Origin: Oleiharenicola lentus
GTDB taxonomy: Bacteria; Verrucomicrobiota; Verrucomicrobiia; Opitutales; Opitutaceae
Reading direction: 5' to 3'
Assembly: GCF_004118375.1 (NCBI RefSeq)
Contig: NZ_SDHX01000001.1
Coordinates: 1,305,693-1,369,692, forward strand
DNA length: 64,000 nucleotides
In this document: piece by piece, positions 8,852 to 17,063 of the stretch
Layout of the letters: the number at the start of each line of letters is the position of its first letter
Numbering within the stretch: the stretch's first letter is position 1
Notes under the pieces: model-generated
Database searches by the model: none
What the model saw: the letters and a program-made list of their open reading frames with translations, nothing else
What the model was told of the DNA's origin: nothing
Translations under genes and position numbers: made by a program

Positions 8852-9403
8852 ATGGTGGATGTGATCCCGCTCCGTCATCTTTTCCTTCCGCTGTTCCCCC
8901 TGCTTGGCCTGTTCACCGGGTGTGCGAGCGTTTCCCGCCCGCCGATAACCCCCGTGCCCAAGGTTGAGCTGCCGCGTTTCATGGGCGACTGGTATGTGAT
9001 CGCCCACATCCCGACCTTCATCGAGCGCGATGCGCATGAGGCGGTGGAGAGCTACGCCCTCGCGCCCGACGGGACGATCGCGACGACCTTCACGTTTCGG
9101 GAAGGCGGATCGGACGGGCCGGTGAAACGCTACACGCCCACGGGCTTTGTGCGTGACCGCGAAGACAATTCCACCTGGGGCATGCAGTTCATCTGGCCGG
9201 TCAAGGCCGAGTTCCTCATCGCCTACCTCGACCCGGGCTACACCCAGACGATCATCGCGCGCAATGCCCGCGACTATGTCTGGATCATGGCGCGCACGCC
9301 GGTGATCCCGGAGACCGACTTCGCCGGCCATGTCGCCCGGCTGCAGGCTTGGGGTTATGATGTCAGCCAGCTTCGTCGCGTGCCGCAGTCGCCGCGGCCC
9401 TGA
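8852..9403 (+). CDS. outer-membrane lipocalin lipoprotein (Blc-like)
   Basis: The 183-residue protein starts at ATG 8852 (a GTG at 8834 is in frame). It has a lipoprotein signal ending in LFTGC, so it is predicted to be lipid-anchored. The bacterial lipocalin motif follows, FMGDWYVIAHIP, with later YxPTGFVRD, WGMQFIWPVKAEFLI and the barrel-closing ARNARDYVWIMARTP. Blc-type lipocalins bind lysophospholipids or fatty acids at the outer membrane and help in membrane maintenance under stress. The length matches E. coli Blc (177). Confidence 0.88.
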   Translation: MVDVIPLRHLFLPLFPLLGLFTGCASVSRPPITPVPKVELPRFMGDWYVIAHIPTFIERDAHEAVESYALAPDGTIATTFTFREGGSDGPVKRYTPTGFVRDREDNSTWGMQFIWPVKAEFLIAYLDPGYTQTIIARNARDYVWIMARTPVIPETDFAGHVARLQAWGYDVSQLRRVPQSPRP

Positions 9404-9422
9404 GCGGGCCCGCCGCAGACCA

Positions 9423-9854
9423 TCACGCGGGGGCTAAGGCTGCGCGCACGGAGTCGGGCATGGGCTCGGCTTCCATGCGGGCGGCAGCATCTTTGCGGAC
9501 ATGGATGGTGGTCATTCTTCCGTGTGCCACCTCGGTCCAGCGGCCGGCCCGGTCTTTCTCGAACACGAAGCCGTAGGCGAGGAACGCGGCGCCCGCTTCC
9601 TCGATGGTGGCGCAGATGCGCACCACGTCGCCGCAGCGCAACGGGCGCAGGTGCGTGCAGCTCGACTCCCGCCGCGGCCAGCCGCGGGCGTGGCCGTCGG
9701 CGCCCACCGTCATGCTTTCCAAGCCGAGGGCGCGGAACCACTCGTGTTCGCAGACTTCCATCCAGCGGTAGTAGTTTGAGAAATGCATGAGACCGGCGGC
9801 GTCGGTCTCGTGGAATTCCACGCGCCGGGTGAGGGTGAAGGTGGGTCGGATCAT
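9423..9854 (-). CDS. acyl-CoA thioesterase (YbgC/4-hydroxybenzoyl-CoA thioesterase family)
   Basis: The 143-residue hotdog-fold protein has the YbgC signature EFHETDAAGLMHFSNYYRWME, with the catalytic aspartate at about residue 18, followed by the E-E-W segment of the hot-dog helix. It hydrolyses acyl-CoA thioesters; the acyl group is unknown. The ATG at 9854 overlaps the stop of the DUF2256 gene (ATGA), so the two are coupled. An upstream continuation of the frame to 10205 is an artefact, because it runs through DUF2256 and the SDR gene in the wrong frame. Confidence 0.88.
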   Translation of the reverse strand: MIRPTFTLTRRVEFHETDAAGLMHFSNYYRWMEVCEHEWFRALGLESMTVGADGHARGWPRRESSCTHLRPLRCGDVVRICATIEEAGAAFLAYGFVFEKDRAGRWTEVAHGRMTTIHVRKDAAARMEAEPMPDSVRAALAPA

Positions 9855-10012
9855 CGGAGAACCGGGCCGCTGCGGGGTGCGTGGCGTTTTTGACGGCAGG
9901 CGTCGGAGCAATATTTCACCTCGTCCCACACTTTCGCCCACTTGCGTCGCCACGCGAAGGGTCGCCCGCACCCCCCGCAGGTTTTCTGCGGCAAATCGGA
10001 TTTGCGGCGCAT
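9851..10012 (-). CDS. DUF2256 small zinc-binding protein
   Basis: A 53-residue gene lies between the SDR and the thioesterase. Its product reads MRRKSDLPQKTCGGCGRPF...WAKVWDEVKYCSDACR. The pattern CxxCGRPFxWRKKW...WDEVKYCSDxC is the complete DUF2256 motif, with four cysteines (about residues 12, 15, 35, 39) placed like a treble-clef zinc site. An ATG nine bases upstream (10021) is an alternative start. Its stop overlaps the thioesterase start by four bases. The function of the family is unknown; these proteins are often near redox or photolyase-related genes. The assignment rests on the motif and is firm despite the size. Confidence 0.88.
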   Translation of the reverse strand: MRRKSDLPQKTCGGCGRPFAWRRKWAKVWDEVKYCSDACRQKRHAPRSGPVLR

Positions 10013-10026
10013 GCGCGGCATCGGGC

Positions 10027-10869
10027 TCAGGGGGTGGGGAATTCGGTCGCCGCGGCGACCGGGGTCCAGGCTTCCAGTTCGCGCTGCGCCGCCGTGAGGG
10101 TGCGGCGGGCCTTGTCGGTCGCGTAGGCGCCGAGCACGAGCCGCAGCGGCGGGCGTTCGGCGTCCACCGCGGCCAGGATGGCGGCGGCGGCGCGGGCCGG
10201 GTCACCGGGCTGCCGTCCGTCCATCGCGGCGAGGGTGCGCGCGAACTTGCCGCGCGTGGTGTCGTAGTCGGGCAGGGGAGCGGCGACGTGGGCCAGGGAC
10301 GCCCCGATGAAACCGGTGCGGAACGGGCCGGGTTGCACGAGCGTCACGCGGAGCCCGAAGGGCCGGCCCTCCTGGGCCAGCGATTCCGCGGCGCCTTCCA
10401 GCGCGCGTTTGGCGGCGCCGTAGATCCCGAATCCCGGATAGTTCGCGATCGCGGCGGCGGCGCTGACGAACACCACCTGACCGCCGCGCCGGGCGCGAAA
10501 GTGGGGCAGCAGGGCCCGGGTCACGCGCAGAGCACCGAGGAAATTCACCTCGAAGCAACGCGCGATCTCGGCCTCGTCCGTCTCCTCGATCGCCCCCAGC
10601 AGGCCCGCGCCGGCGTTGTTCACCAGCACGTCAATACCGCCAAAGGCTTCCAGCGCGGCCAGCACGCTGGCGGTGACCTGGGTGGGTGAGGTCACATCCA
10701 GCGCGAGGGCGCGACAGGTGTCGGGATGCGCGGCCGTCAGGGCCGCCAGGTCGAGCGGATTCCGCGCGGTGGTGACGACCCGGTCGCCCCGCGCGAGCGC
10801 GGCCACGGCCAGGGCGTGACCGAGGCCGCGGGAGCAGCCGGTGATGAGCCAGACTCGGGATGGATTCAC
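10027..10869 (-). CDS. short-chain dehydrogenase/reductase
   Basis: The 280-residue classical SDR starts at GTG 10869 (VNPSRVWLITG). The nucleotide-binding TGCSRGLG is at about residues 10-17, NNAGAG at about 83, the catalytic serine in VFVSAAAA, and the YxxxK pair in YGAAKRALE. QPGPFRT follows, as in the KR-like oxidoreductases related to retinol and ketoacyl reductases. The basic residues around TARN after the second strand suggest NADPH preference. Substrate is unknown. It is the first gene of the cluster SDR - DUF2256 - thioesterase; only 6 to 14 bp separate it from DUF2256. Confidence 0.85.
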   Translation of the reverse strand: MNPSRVWLITGCSRGLGHALAVAALARGDRVVTTARNPLDLAALTAAHPDTCRALALDVTSPTQVTASVLAALEAFGGIDVLVNNAGAGLLGAIEETDEAEIARCFEVNFLGALRVTRALLPHFRARRGGQVVFVSAAAAIANYPGFGIYGAAKRALEGAAESLAQEGRPFGLRVTLVQPGPFRTGFIGASLAHVAAPLPDYDTTRGKFARTLAAMDGRQPGDPARAAAAILAAVDAERPPLRLVLGAYATDKARRTLTAAQRELEAWTPVAAATEFPTP

Positions 10870-11126
10870 GGAAGAAGAAAATGGCGCCCGCCGCGGGGTT
10901 CGCGACGAGGCACACCCATCCAACGGCTGGCCGGGCCGGGCGGATGCATCGGCTTGTCCGCAGGGGACCGGATCCCGACCGCCAAGCCCACGGCGCCATG
11001 CACCATCTCGTTTTCGGGCTGCTGCTTCCTTCATGATCACCGGCGAATACGAACCCATTGGAAACGGGGCGTAATCGCGTAATGGCCGCCGCCACCGGGT
11101 GTGACTATTTTGTGCACTCATTCCTC

Positions 11127-12107
11127 ATGAACGATTCCGAGAAACGCTCGATCCTCGCCCTGGTGGTCATGGCCGCCTTCGCCGATGGCGCCAAAGATGA
11201 TGCTGAACGCGCCGCCGTGCGCCGCGTCGCCGAAAGCCTCGGAGCCGGCGCCGACTCCGGGCCCAATTTCTGGACCGTTTATCAGGACGTTGTCGCGAAG
11301 CGCATCGACCTGGCACAGGCCGTCGCCGGCCTGACCTCGCCCGAATCGCGCGTGCTGGCGTATGAGATGGCCGTCGGGGTCTGCGACACCGACGGGCCGC
11401 CCAATCCGGGCGAAGCGGCCTTCCTCGCGCAGCTGCGCGGTGCCCTGGGCCTGGCCGGGGCCGGGCCGGCCGCGCCGATTGAGCGCGAAGCGGCCGTCGT
11501 GGCCGCCGCCCTGCCGCCGGTACTGCCTTCCGTTTCCGTGGCTCCCGCCGCCGCGCGGCCCCAGCCGGCGGTGGATTCCGCTGCGGTGGACAAGATGGTG
11601 CTCAACTACGCGATCCTGAACGGCGCGCTGGAGCTGTTGCCCCAGTCGCTCGCGTCCATGGCGATCTTGCCGTTGCAGATGAAAATGGTTTTCCGGGTTG
11701 GCCAGCTGCACGGCTACAGCCTCGATCGCGGCCACATCCGCGACTTTCTGGCGACGGCGGGCGTCGGTCTGGCCTCGCAGGCGGTTGAGGGCTACGCCCG
11801 CAAGCTGTTGGGCGGGCTTGTGGGCAAGGCGCTGGGCGGCGGGATGCTCGGCGGTCTCGCCCGGGGCACCGCGCAGGCGGCCACCGGGGCGGCCTTCACG
11901 TTCGCCACGACGTGGGCCCTCGGCCAGCTCGCGCACCGCTATTATGCGGGCGGCCGCAAGATGGAGACGGCGGTGCTGAAGGACACCTACGCACGCCTCA
12001 TGGGCGACGGCCAGCAGCTCTTCTCCCGCCACGCCGGCAGCATTCAGCAACGCGCCGCCATGCTCAATCCGGCCGAGGTCATGAACCTTGAACGGGACCC
12101 CGCGTAG
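11127..12107 (+). CDS. TerB-like N-terminal plus DUF697-type membrane-associated protein
   Basis: The 326-residue protein has an N-terminal all-helical region (ALVVMAAFADGAKDDAERAAVRRVAESL) resembling TerB/DUF533 tellurite-resistance-like domains. An Ala/Pro linker (about 125-160) follows, then a C-terminal half with LPLQMKMVFRVGQLHGYSLDRGHIRDFLATAGVGL and a glycine-rich amphipathic stretch, as in the YcjF/DUF697 family. That family is thought to interact with membranes and small GTPases. No GTPase is adjacent. ATG 11127 is chosen because translation upstream reads unrelated sequence. Domain names are inferred from pattern only. Confidence 0.65.
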   Translation: MNDSEKRSILALVVMAAFADGAKDDAERAAVRRVAESLGAGADSGPNFWTVYQDVVAKRIDLAQAVAGLTSPESRVLAYEMAVGVCDTDGPPNPGEAAFLAQLRGALGLAGAGPAAPIEREAAVVAAALPPVLPSVSVAPAAARPQPAVDSAAVDKMVLNYAILNGALELLPQSLASMAILPLQMKMVFRVGQLHGYSLDRGHIRDFLATAGVGLASQAVEGYARKLLGGLVGKALGGGMLGGLARGTAQAATGAAFTFATTWALGQLAHRYYAGGRKMETAVLKDTYARLMGDGQQLFSRHAGSIQQRAAMLNPAEVMNLERDPA

Positions 12108-12174
12108 GCTGGGGCTTTCTGAATCGGCCTTGCGACTTTGGGCAGCCCGGGCCAAATACCGGCCCCGGTTGCCC

Positions 12175-13098
12175 ATGCGCTGCTTCCCGCTATCCCCTCG
12201 GTGCCGGTCGATGCTGATCCTGCTGTTGCTGCCGGCGAGCCTGTCAGCCGAAAAGCTGGTCATCGCCCGCAGTTCCGTCTTCGGCGACTACCTGGAAAAG
12301 CGCCGGGTGGACGGCAAGCTCCAGCCCCAAAGCTATGTGTTCATGCCGGGACGATTTCTGAGCGGGAACACCCGGGACCGGAGCCTCGAGCGGTTTTCCT
12401 TCCGGGCCCTGGCGGGGCGGCTGGCACAGGATCTCCGGCGGCAGGATTTTCATCCGGCCGCATCGCTTGCACAGGCGGACCTGCTGCTCGTGGTGCACTG
12501 GGGCGCCACGGCCGGTCGCAACCGCGACCTCGTGGCGTTGTCCGATGGTTTCGACACGCTCGCCAACCTGGGCACCCAGGCGGAAGTGTTCCGGGGAGAG
12601 CTGGATCAGGCGATCGAAGCCGGCGACTTTCTCCAAGCTGATGCTCTCCGGGGCAACCTCGACCAGCTCGCCAACTCGGCGCGGCAGGAACAGCAGTCCC
12701 TGCTCAATGAGGAACGGAATGTGGGCGGCGCCGACACCGCCACGTTGCTCGGCTTCACGGCGGAAATGAGCCGCGACGACGGCACGCTCGCCGAACAGGA
12801 GCGGCGCAAGACACTTTTCGACCTGACCCGCGAGGAGTGCTACTTTGTCGTCGTGATGGCCTATGATGCGCGCACGCTGGTCGGGACGAAGAAACTGAAA
12901 CGCGTGTGGACCCTGCGTGTGAGCATCAACACGGCCGGGGTGAATTTTCCCGAGGCGCTGGATCGCATCTCGCAGGTCTCGGGCCAGCATTTCGGCCGCC
13001 CGCAGGAAGGTCTCACCTTTGCCTACCCGCCCAAGCGCCTGCACGAGGGCAGCGTCCGGCTCGACGACATCGTCGTGCTGGGCACGGTCGTGCCTTGA
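12175..13098 (+). CDS. secreted protein, paralogue of the gene at 54041-54952
   Basis: The product of about 307 residues has a hydrophobic signal segment (LILLLLPASLSA) and a soluble body. A short hydrophobic strand (ADLLLVVHWGATAG) stands near residue 100, and the C-terminal half reads CYFVVVMAYDARTL...KRVWTLRVSI, then a segment with ALDRIS. The same landmarks in the same order occur in the protein at 54041-54952 (TDLLVMVYWGGTAT, YYVILQAYDFRLL, LLWETRFSI), so the two are paralogues. The family is not recognised. ATG 12175 is selected for the signal peptide. Confidence 0.7.
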   Translation: MRCFPLSPRCRSMLILLLLPASLSAEKLVIARSSVFGDYLEKRRVDGKLQPQSYVFMPGRFLSGNTRDRSLERFSFRALAGRLAQDLRRQDFHPAASLAQADLLLVVHWGATAGRNRDLVALSDGFDTLANLGTQAEVFRGELDQAIEAGDFLQADALRGNLDQLANSARQEQQSLLNEERNVGGADTATLLGFTAEMSRDDGTLAEQERRKTLFDLTREECYFVVVMAYDARTLVGTKKLKRVWTLRVSINTAGVNFPEALDRISQVSGQHFGRPQEGLTFAYPPKRLHEGSVRLDDIVVLGTVVP

Positions 13099-13230
13099 GT
13101 GGGCTTCGGGGGAGTCGTGGGTGGGGCACTTGAGCGAAACAAGGGCTATTTCAGAAAAGGCGGATTCCCGATACGCGAGTGAGTCCCGCGCCTACGGGAC
13201 GAAAGCGTGGCCGGGAGGCGATCACGTTGG

Positions 13231-13320
13231 CGCCGTTTCGACGAGCTCAAGCCGTTCGACAAGCTCAGGCCCTGAGCAGCCGCCGAAGGGGTCCCGAGCC
13301 TGTCGAGGGACTGCGCTCCA
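13231..13320. repeat. dispersed inverted-repeat sequence (CGACAAGCTCAGG class)
   Basis: The stretch 13099-13529 has no convincing gene. Within it lie two mutually inverted words, TTCGACAAGCTCAGGCCCTGAG and CCGAGCCTGTCGAGG, typical of short palindromic repeats that spread through many bacterial chromosomes. The remainder of the intergenic sequence shows nothing recognisable. Confidence 0.6.
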
Positions 13321-13529
13321 ACGAGGCTACCTTTCAATTTAATCCGCCCTTGAGGGTGGGGAAAATCGTCACGATTGGGTCTGGCTATTGCCCGGAATGT
13401 CCGGATCGTGAGGGCGGCGTGGCATGTTGCGCCGCAGTGACTGGTGGTCTTCGCTGGAACCTCGGTTTGCGCGGATCTGAAACCCAACTCCGGGAACGGA
13501 CTGTTTACCTCGTCCACATGCATATCCGT

Positions 13530-13865
13530 ATGAATAGCCGCGTTTACGTCAGCAACCTGCCCGAAGTCACCACCGAAGAGAACCTGCGCACCGCCTTCGG
13601 GCCGTTCGGGGACATTGCCAAGGTTTTCGTCGCCACCGATCGCGACACGGCTCTGCCCACTTATGCGTTTATCACCTATGCCACGGTCGGAGACATGACC
13701 GCCTCCATCGCGGGCATGAACGACGCGGATTTTCACGGCCGCAAGCTGGCGGTCAGCGTGGCCCGTGAGGCCAAGGTCGCTCCGGCGCCCCGGCGGATCG
13801 TGCTGCCGATGGCAGGCCCGCGCCGCGGACCCGGCGGTCCGGCGCGCGGTCCCGTGCGGCGCTAA
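13530..13865 (+). CDS. RRM-domain RNA-binding protein
   Basis: The 111-residue protein is a single RNA recognition motif plus a short basic tail. RNP2 reads VYVSNLP (residues about 4-10), RNP1 reads LPTYAFITYA (the position normally G-F-x-F-V is weakened), and the last strand is GRKLAVSVARE. The C-terminal 25 residues are Gly/Pro/Arg-rich (RRGPGGPARGPVRR), like cold-induced bacterial RRM proteins (Rbp). Such proteins bind single-stranded RNA. Start ATG 13530 fits family N-termini; ATG 13518 in the same frame adds four residues. Confidence 0.85.
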   Translation: MNSRVYVSNLPEVTTEENLRTAFGPFGDIAKVFVATDRDTALPTYAFITYATVGDMTASIAGMNDADFHGRKLAVSVAREAKVAPAPRRIVLPMAGPRRGPGGPARGPVRR

Positions 13866-13978
13866 GCCCGGGGCCTATCCGCTAACCCACCGGCTTCCGG
13901 CCCGCAGACTCGGGCCGGACCCGCAGGTTACGCCTTCAGGCGATTCAGGTATCCTCAACTCCCGCGTCTTCCCGCCCG

Positions 13979-14326
13979 TCAGCGCTGCGCGGGCGGGCGC
14001 TCGCGCATTTCTTCGCGACGCATGGGCATGGTGTCCACGAGCGCGAACAGTTCCTCGGGAGGCAGCGGGGTGGAGCGGCGTAGCTTCTCGCCGCCATCCT
14101 TGCCGATCAGGGTGACGGTGAACGTCGAGGCGCCGAAACGCGTCTCGATCACGAAGTCCCGCTCGATCAAGCCGGACCACGCGGGTAGCAGGAGCGCCGC
14201 TTGGTCGCGGTATTGGTCATTTTTGACCGAGGGCGCGGCGATCACGAGCACGCGGTGGTCGGCGGCAGCCCGAGCCGGCGTGGCCAGGCAGCTGCCCAGG
14301 AGGACGATCAGCAGGAGGATGCGCAT
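13979..14326 (-). CDS. DUF4174 secreted protein
   Basis: The 115-residue protein has a signal peptide (about 20 residues, ending TPARA), then the DUF4174 landmarks: HRVLVIAAPS near the start, the RDFVIETRFG region, LIGKDGGEKLR, and the terminal DTMPMRREEM. Members are small periplasmic proteins of unknown function. The family's full length is preserved. It lies downstream of deoC on the same strand with about 75 bp between them. Confidence 0.85.
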   Translation of the reverse strand: MRILLLIVLLGSCLATPARAAADHRVLVIAAPSVKNDQYRDQAALLLPAWSGLIERDFVIETRFGASTFTVTLIGKDGGEKLRRSTPLPPEELFALVDTMPMRREEMRERPPAQR

Positions 14327-14401
14327 CGGGCAACGTGCACATCTGGCGCGGCCGCGCCAGCAGGGAACTTGCCGTCGAGGTGGAGCGATCGGCTCTTGGG
14401 A

Positions 14402-15169
14402 TCAGTAGCCGGCGGGGGTGGGGGAAGTGTCGAGGTGCGGGCTCGGCAGGGAGCCGGGGAAGCCGCGTTGGATGGCCGCGTTGAGGATGGCCTTGGTGGC
14501 GGTGGCGCCGATGCGGGTGACGCCGAGCGCGCGCACGGCGAGGAGATCGTCGAGGGTGCGGACACCGCCGGCGGCCTTGATCTGGATGTGGGGCGCCGTG
14601 TGCGCGCGCATGAGCCGGAGGTGCGCCGGCGTGGCGCCCTGGTAATTGTAGTGGCCGTTGGCCTGCTTGACGAAGCCGTAGCCGGTGGAGGTTTTCACGA
14701 ACGCGACGTTCACCGCGGAGCAAATTTCGCAGAGCCGGATGATCTCCGCGTCGGTGAGGTAATCGTTTTCAAAAATCACCTTGAGGATGGCGCCGGCGGC
14801 GACGGTGGCCTGATTGATGAGGTCGATCTCACGCTGCACGTAGTCCCAGGCGCCGGACTTCACCTTGCCGTGGTTGACGACCATGTCGATTTCCCGGGCG
14901 CCGGCGAGGGCGGCGGACTCGGCCTCGACGACCTTGATGCGGGTGGTGCTGTTGCCGTGGGGGAAGCCGATGACGGCGCAGGCCAGCACGTCGGTGCCGG
15001 CGAAGATGTCCAGGGCCTGGCGGATGGAGTAGGGTTTCACGCAGGCGGTCGCGACGTTGTAGTCGCGCGCGAGTTGGCAACCGGCCCCGACCTCGGCATC
15101 CGACATCGTCGGGTGCAGGAGGGAGTGATCGATCATCTTGGCGAGAGCAGTGAGGCTGGGCTGGGTCAT
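14402..15169 (-). CDS. deoC: deoxyribose-phosphate aldolase
   Basis: The 255-residue class I aldolase splits 2-deoxy-D-ribose 5-phosphate into glyceraldehyde 3-phosphate and acetaldehyde in deoxynucleoside catabolism. IDHSLLHP at the N-terminus, VIGFPHG (about 67-72), the substrate-binding EIDMVVNHG, the Schiff-base lysine in FVKTSTGYG (Lys159) and the phosphate-binding IKAAGGVRT are all present. The start is ATG 15169 (MTQPSLTALA); the longer open frame is an artefact. No other deo gene is nearby. Confidence 0.95.
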   Translation of the reverse strand: MTQPSLTALAKMIDHSLLHPTMSDAEVGAGCQLARDYNVATACVKPYSIRQALDIFAGTDVLACAVIGFPHGNSTTRIKVVEAESAALAGAREIDMVVNHGKVKSGAWDYVQREIDLINQATVAAGAILKVIFENDYLTDAEIIRLCEICSAVNVAFVKTSTGYGFVKQANGHYNYQGATPAHLRLMRAHTAPHIQIKAAGGVRTLDDLLAVRALGVTRIGATATKAILNAAIQRGFPGSLPSPHLDTSPTPAGY

Positions 15170-15457
15170 GGTGGGGCGGGAGCTGCAGAAAACCGCGACC
15201 CGAGCCCGGCGACAATCCGGGAATAACCCCGGGCGGAGAGTCAGACGGCAATCGGGAGACGAGGGACTAAGGACCATGGACTACGGACTAGGGACAGCGG
15301 AGTGGCGATCTTTAGGGTATGCATCGAGCGGGTAACCACAGAACACACTGCACACGGAAGGAAGAAGGCCGGGCCGTGAACTTTACTGGCGGCGACTGCC
15401 GGGCAGCGGTTGCTGGCTTTCGGGGGTGAGCAGCGTGCGGACTAGAGCCAATGCATC
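15170..15457. other. intergenic region without a gene
   Basis: This 288-bp stretch carries no supported gene. It contains a run of near-repeats of the word GGACTA (about 15265-15295: GGACTAAGG, GGACTACGG, GGACTAGGG) that looks like decayed short tandem or dispersed repeat sequence. Confidence 0.5.
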
Positions 15458-15925
15458 TCAGCTCGGGGCGGTCAGGGTGAGGGTGAGTTCCTCGATTTCG
15501 GTGTCGGGAAATTTTTCGCGGCCCGTGATCACGAAGCCGCATTTCTGCAGCACGCGGATCGAGGCCGCGTTGTGCAGGGCAACGTGGGCGTGGAGCGGGC
15601 GGGTTTTCAGCTCGGCGAGCAGCTGGTCCAGCGCGGCGCTGGCGAGGCCGCGGCCCCAGAATTCGCGGCCGAGCCAGTAGCCGACCTCGCGTTGCCCGGC
15701 CTGGACCCAGCTGCCGAGGTGGCCCGCCACCCGGCCTTGGAAGAGGATGGTGCGCGTGATCGTTTCCAGCGGCGTCGCCCGGATCTTCGCCCAGTGCGCC
15801 ATGAAGGCGTCGTGGTCGCGCGACGGAAACGCCGCCAGGCGGGTGGCCTCCGGGTCCAGCTGGTGGACGAAGAAGACCGGCAGGTCGCCATCCTCCACCG
15901 CGCGCAATCGCACCTCATTCGTCAT
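15458..15925 (-). CDS. GNAT family N-acetyltransferase
   Basis: The 155-residue protein has the RimJ/RimL-type layout: VRLRAVEDGDLPVFFVHQLDPEA at the N-terminus, the acetyl-CoA-binding loop in YWLGREFWGRGLASAAL (equivalent of the Q/RxxGxG/A motif), and the HNAASIRVLQKCGF helix near the C-terminus. The family includes protein and small-molecule acetyltransferases; the substrate is unknown. The start is at ATG 15925 (MTNEVRLRAV); a longer open frame upstream lacks family similarity. Confidence 0.88.
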   Translation of the reverse strand: MTNEVRLRAVEDGDLPVFFVHQLDPEATRLAAFPSRDHDAFMAHWAKIRATPLETITRTILFQGRVAGHLGSWVQAGQREVGYWLGREFWGRGLASAALDQLLAELKTRPLHAHVALHNAASIRVLQKCGFVITGREKFPDTEIEELTLTLTAPS

Positions 15926-16279
15926 GCCCCAGCCAATCAGGACCGGGGCGCCGTGTGCAACACGACGTTGCGGGAAGCCTTCAAAACAGACCACATACGC
16001 TGCCCCCCGCTCGGACTCGACGGGTTTGGTCTGGCTTGGATCAGGAATACCAGGGGCTAACGACGACGCTTCTCCACGAAGCTCCGCTGCGGTGCAGACG
16101 TTCCCTGTCGCCGGACTCACAACGGGCGCCGCAATTCCGAAACACCATCACGGTCACCTCGTCCGGGACTTCACAGTCGCCAGTTGGGAAACCGAGCCGA
16201 CTGTAATTCGGTGGGAGAATTTCATGGGCAGGGGCGTGTTGAAAGCATGACGGATGCTGCAGGCCGTTGGGAAATATAC
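15926..16279. other. intergenic region without a gene
   Basis: The 354-bp gap has no frame with recognisable protein features on either strand, no clear hairpin with a U-tract and no tRNA. It separates the GNAT gene from the small cysteine-rich gene that follows. Confidence 0.45.
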
Positions 16280-16537
16280 TCACAGAGAGAGAACCTGGCG
16301 GCAGAGGGTGCCGCCGCGGGCGAAGTCGCGGCAGGTTTGCGGCCGCGACTCGTAGAGGGTGCAGAGTGCGGTCAGGGGATCGAGGGCCACGCAGGCGCCG
16401 TCGCCGCGTTGGTCCATGCAGGGCACACCATCATGGCAGGCGATCAGTTCCTCTGGAATGCAGTCACCGGGGCGGAGTTCGACGACGAGATGGCAGCAAC
16501 GCCCGCAGCCGGAGCAGGCAGGGAGATAGGGAGTCAG
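16280..16537 (-). CDS. small YkgJ-family zinc-chelating protein with damaged or non-standard start
   Basis: The frame reads LTPYLPACSGCGRCCHLVVEL, then VPCMDQRGDGACVALDP and LYESRPQTCRDFARGGTLCRQVL, 85 residues in all. This is the full cysteine pattern of the short YkgJ family (CxxCGxCC...C...CxxYxxRPxxCRxF...C). No ATG, GTG or TTG opens this frame: the nearest ATG (16551) is out of frame by one base, just before a CTCTCTCT run. Either translation begins at CTG 16537 or a frameshift in the dinucleotide run has cut the gene from its ATG. Coordinates mark the conserved part only. Confidence 0.65.
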   Translation of the reverse strand: MTPYLPACSGCGRCCHLVVELRPGDCIPEELIACHDGVPCMDQRGDGACVALDPLTALCTLYESRPQTCRDFARGGTLCRQVLSL

Positions 16538-16649
16538 AGAGATGGAGGCATGACAGCAGGTCGGTCACCCCGTGGCGATGGTTCTTTGCCGGGACCGAAG
16601 AAACGAGGCCCGGGGTTCCCAGATTTGACGGACAGAGGCCTCGAGCAAA

Positions 16650-17063
16650 CTAGCATCTGGCGGCACGGCCTTGGGTGGTTTTCGGCCGCAGCTCCCTGTA
16701 GTCCCAGAGATCCTTCCCGGCCTGCTTCAACCAGCGGCGGAGTTTTTGGAGGGGAATCTGCGTCACGTCGGTGAATTGAATCTGCGCGGCCTTGAATTTG
16801 CCGGCGGGCTTGAGTTCCGGTGCACCGAGCGCCTGGCCGTTCCAGAAGAGCAGGGTCACCTGTTTGGCGGTGGCCTTGTAGCCGACGACGGGAATATCCC
16901 CGACAAACCAGACGGGGATGGCGTGCCACACCTTCGACGTGGCCGAGGGCAGGGTCGCTTCGATCTCCCCGCGGAGCGTCTCGCATACGGCGGCCAGTAT
17001 CGGCGTCTGCGCTTGGGTGTATTGGGTGATGGCAGATGGGTTGCTCGCTGGCTTTGTTTTCAT
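16650..17063 (-). CDS. DUF1801 domain protein
   Basis: The 137-residue protein shows the DUF1801/YdhG features: a helical N-terminal part, LRGEIEATLPSATSKVWHAIPVWFVGDIPVVGYKATAKQVTLLFW, then a C-terminal helix pair ending LRRWLKQAGKDLWDYREL. Members are small cytoplasmic proteins of unknown function, related to frataxin-like folds. The start is ATG 17063 (MKTKPASNP); a longer upstream frame from 17108 is unlikely. Confidence 0.82.
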   Translation of the reverse strand: MKTKPASNPSAITQYTQAQTPILAAVCETLRGEIEATLPSATSKVWHAIPVWFVGDIPVVGYKATAKQVTLLFWNGQALGAPELKPAGKFKAAQIQFTDVTQIPLQKLRRWLKQAGKDLWDYRELRPKTTQGRAARC

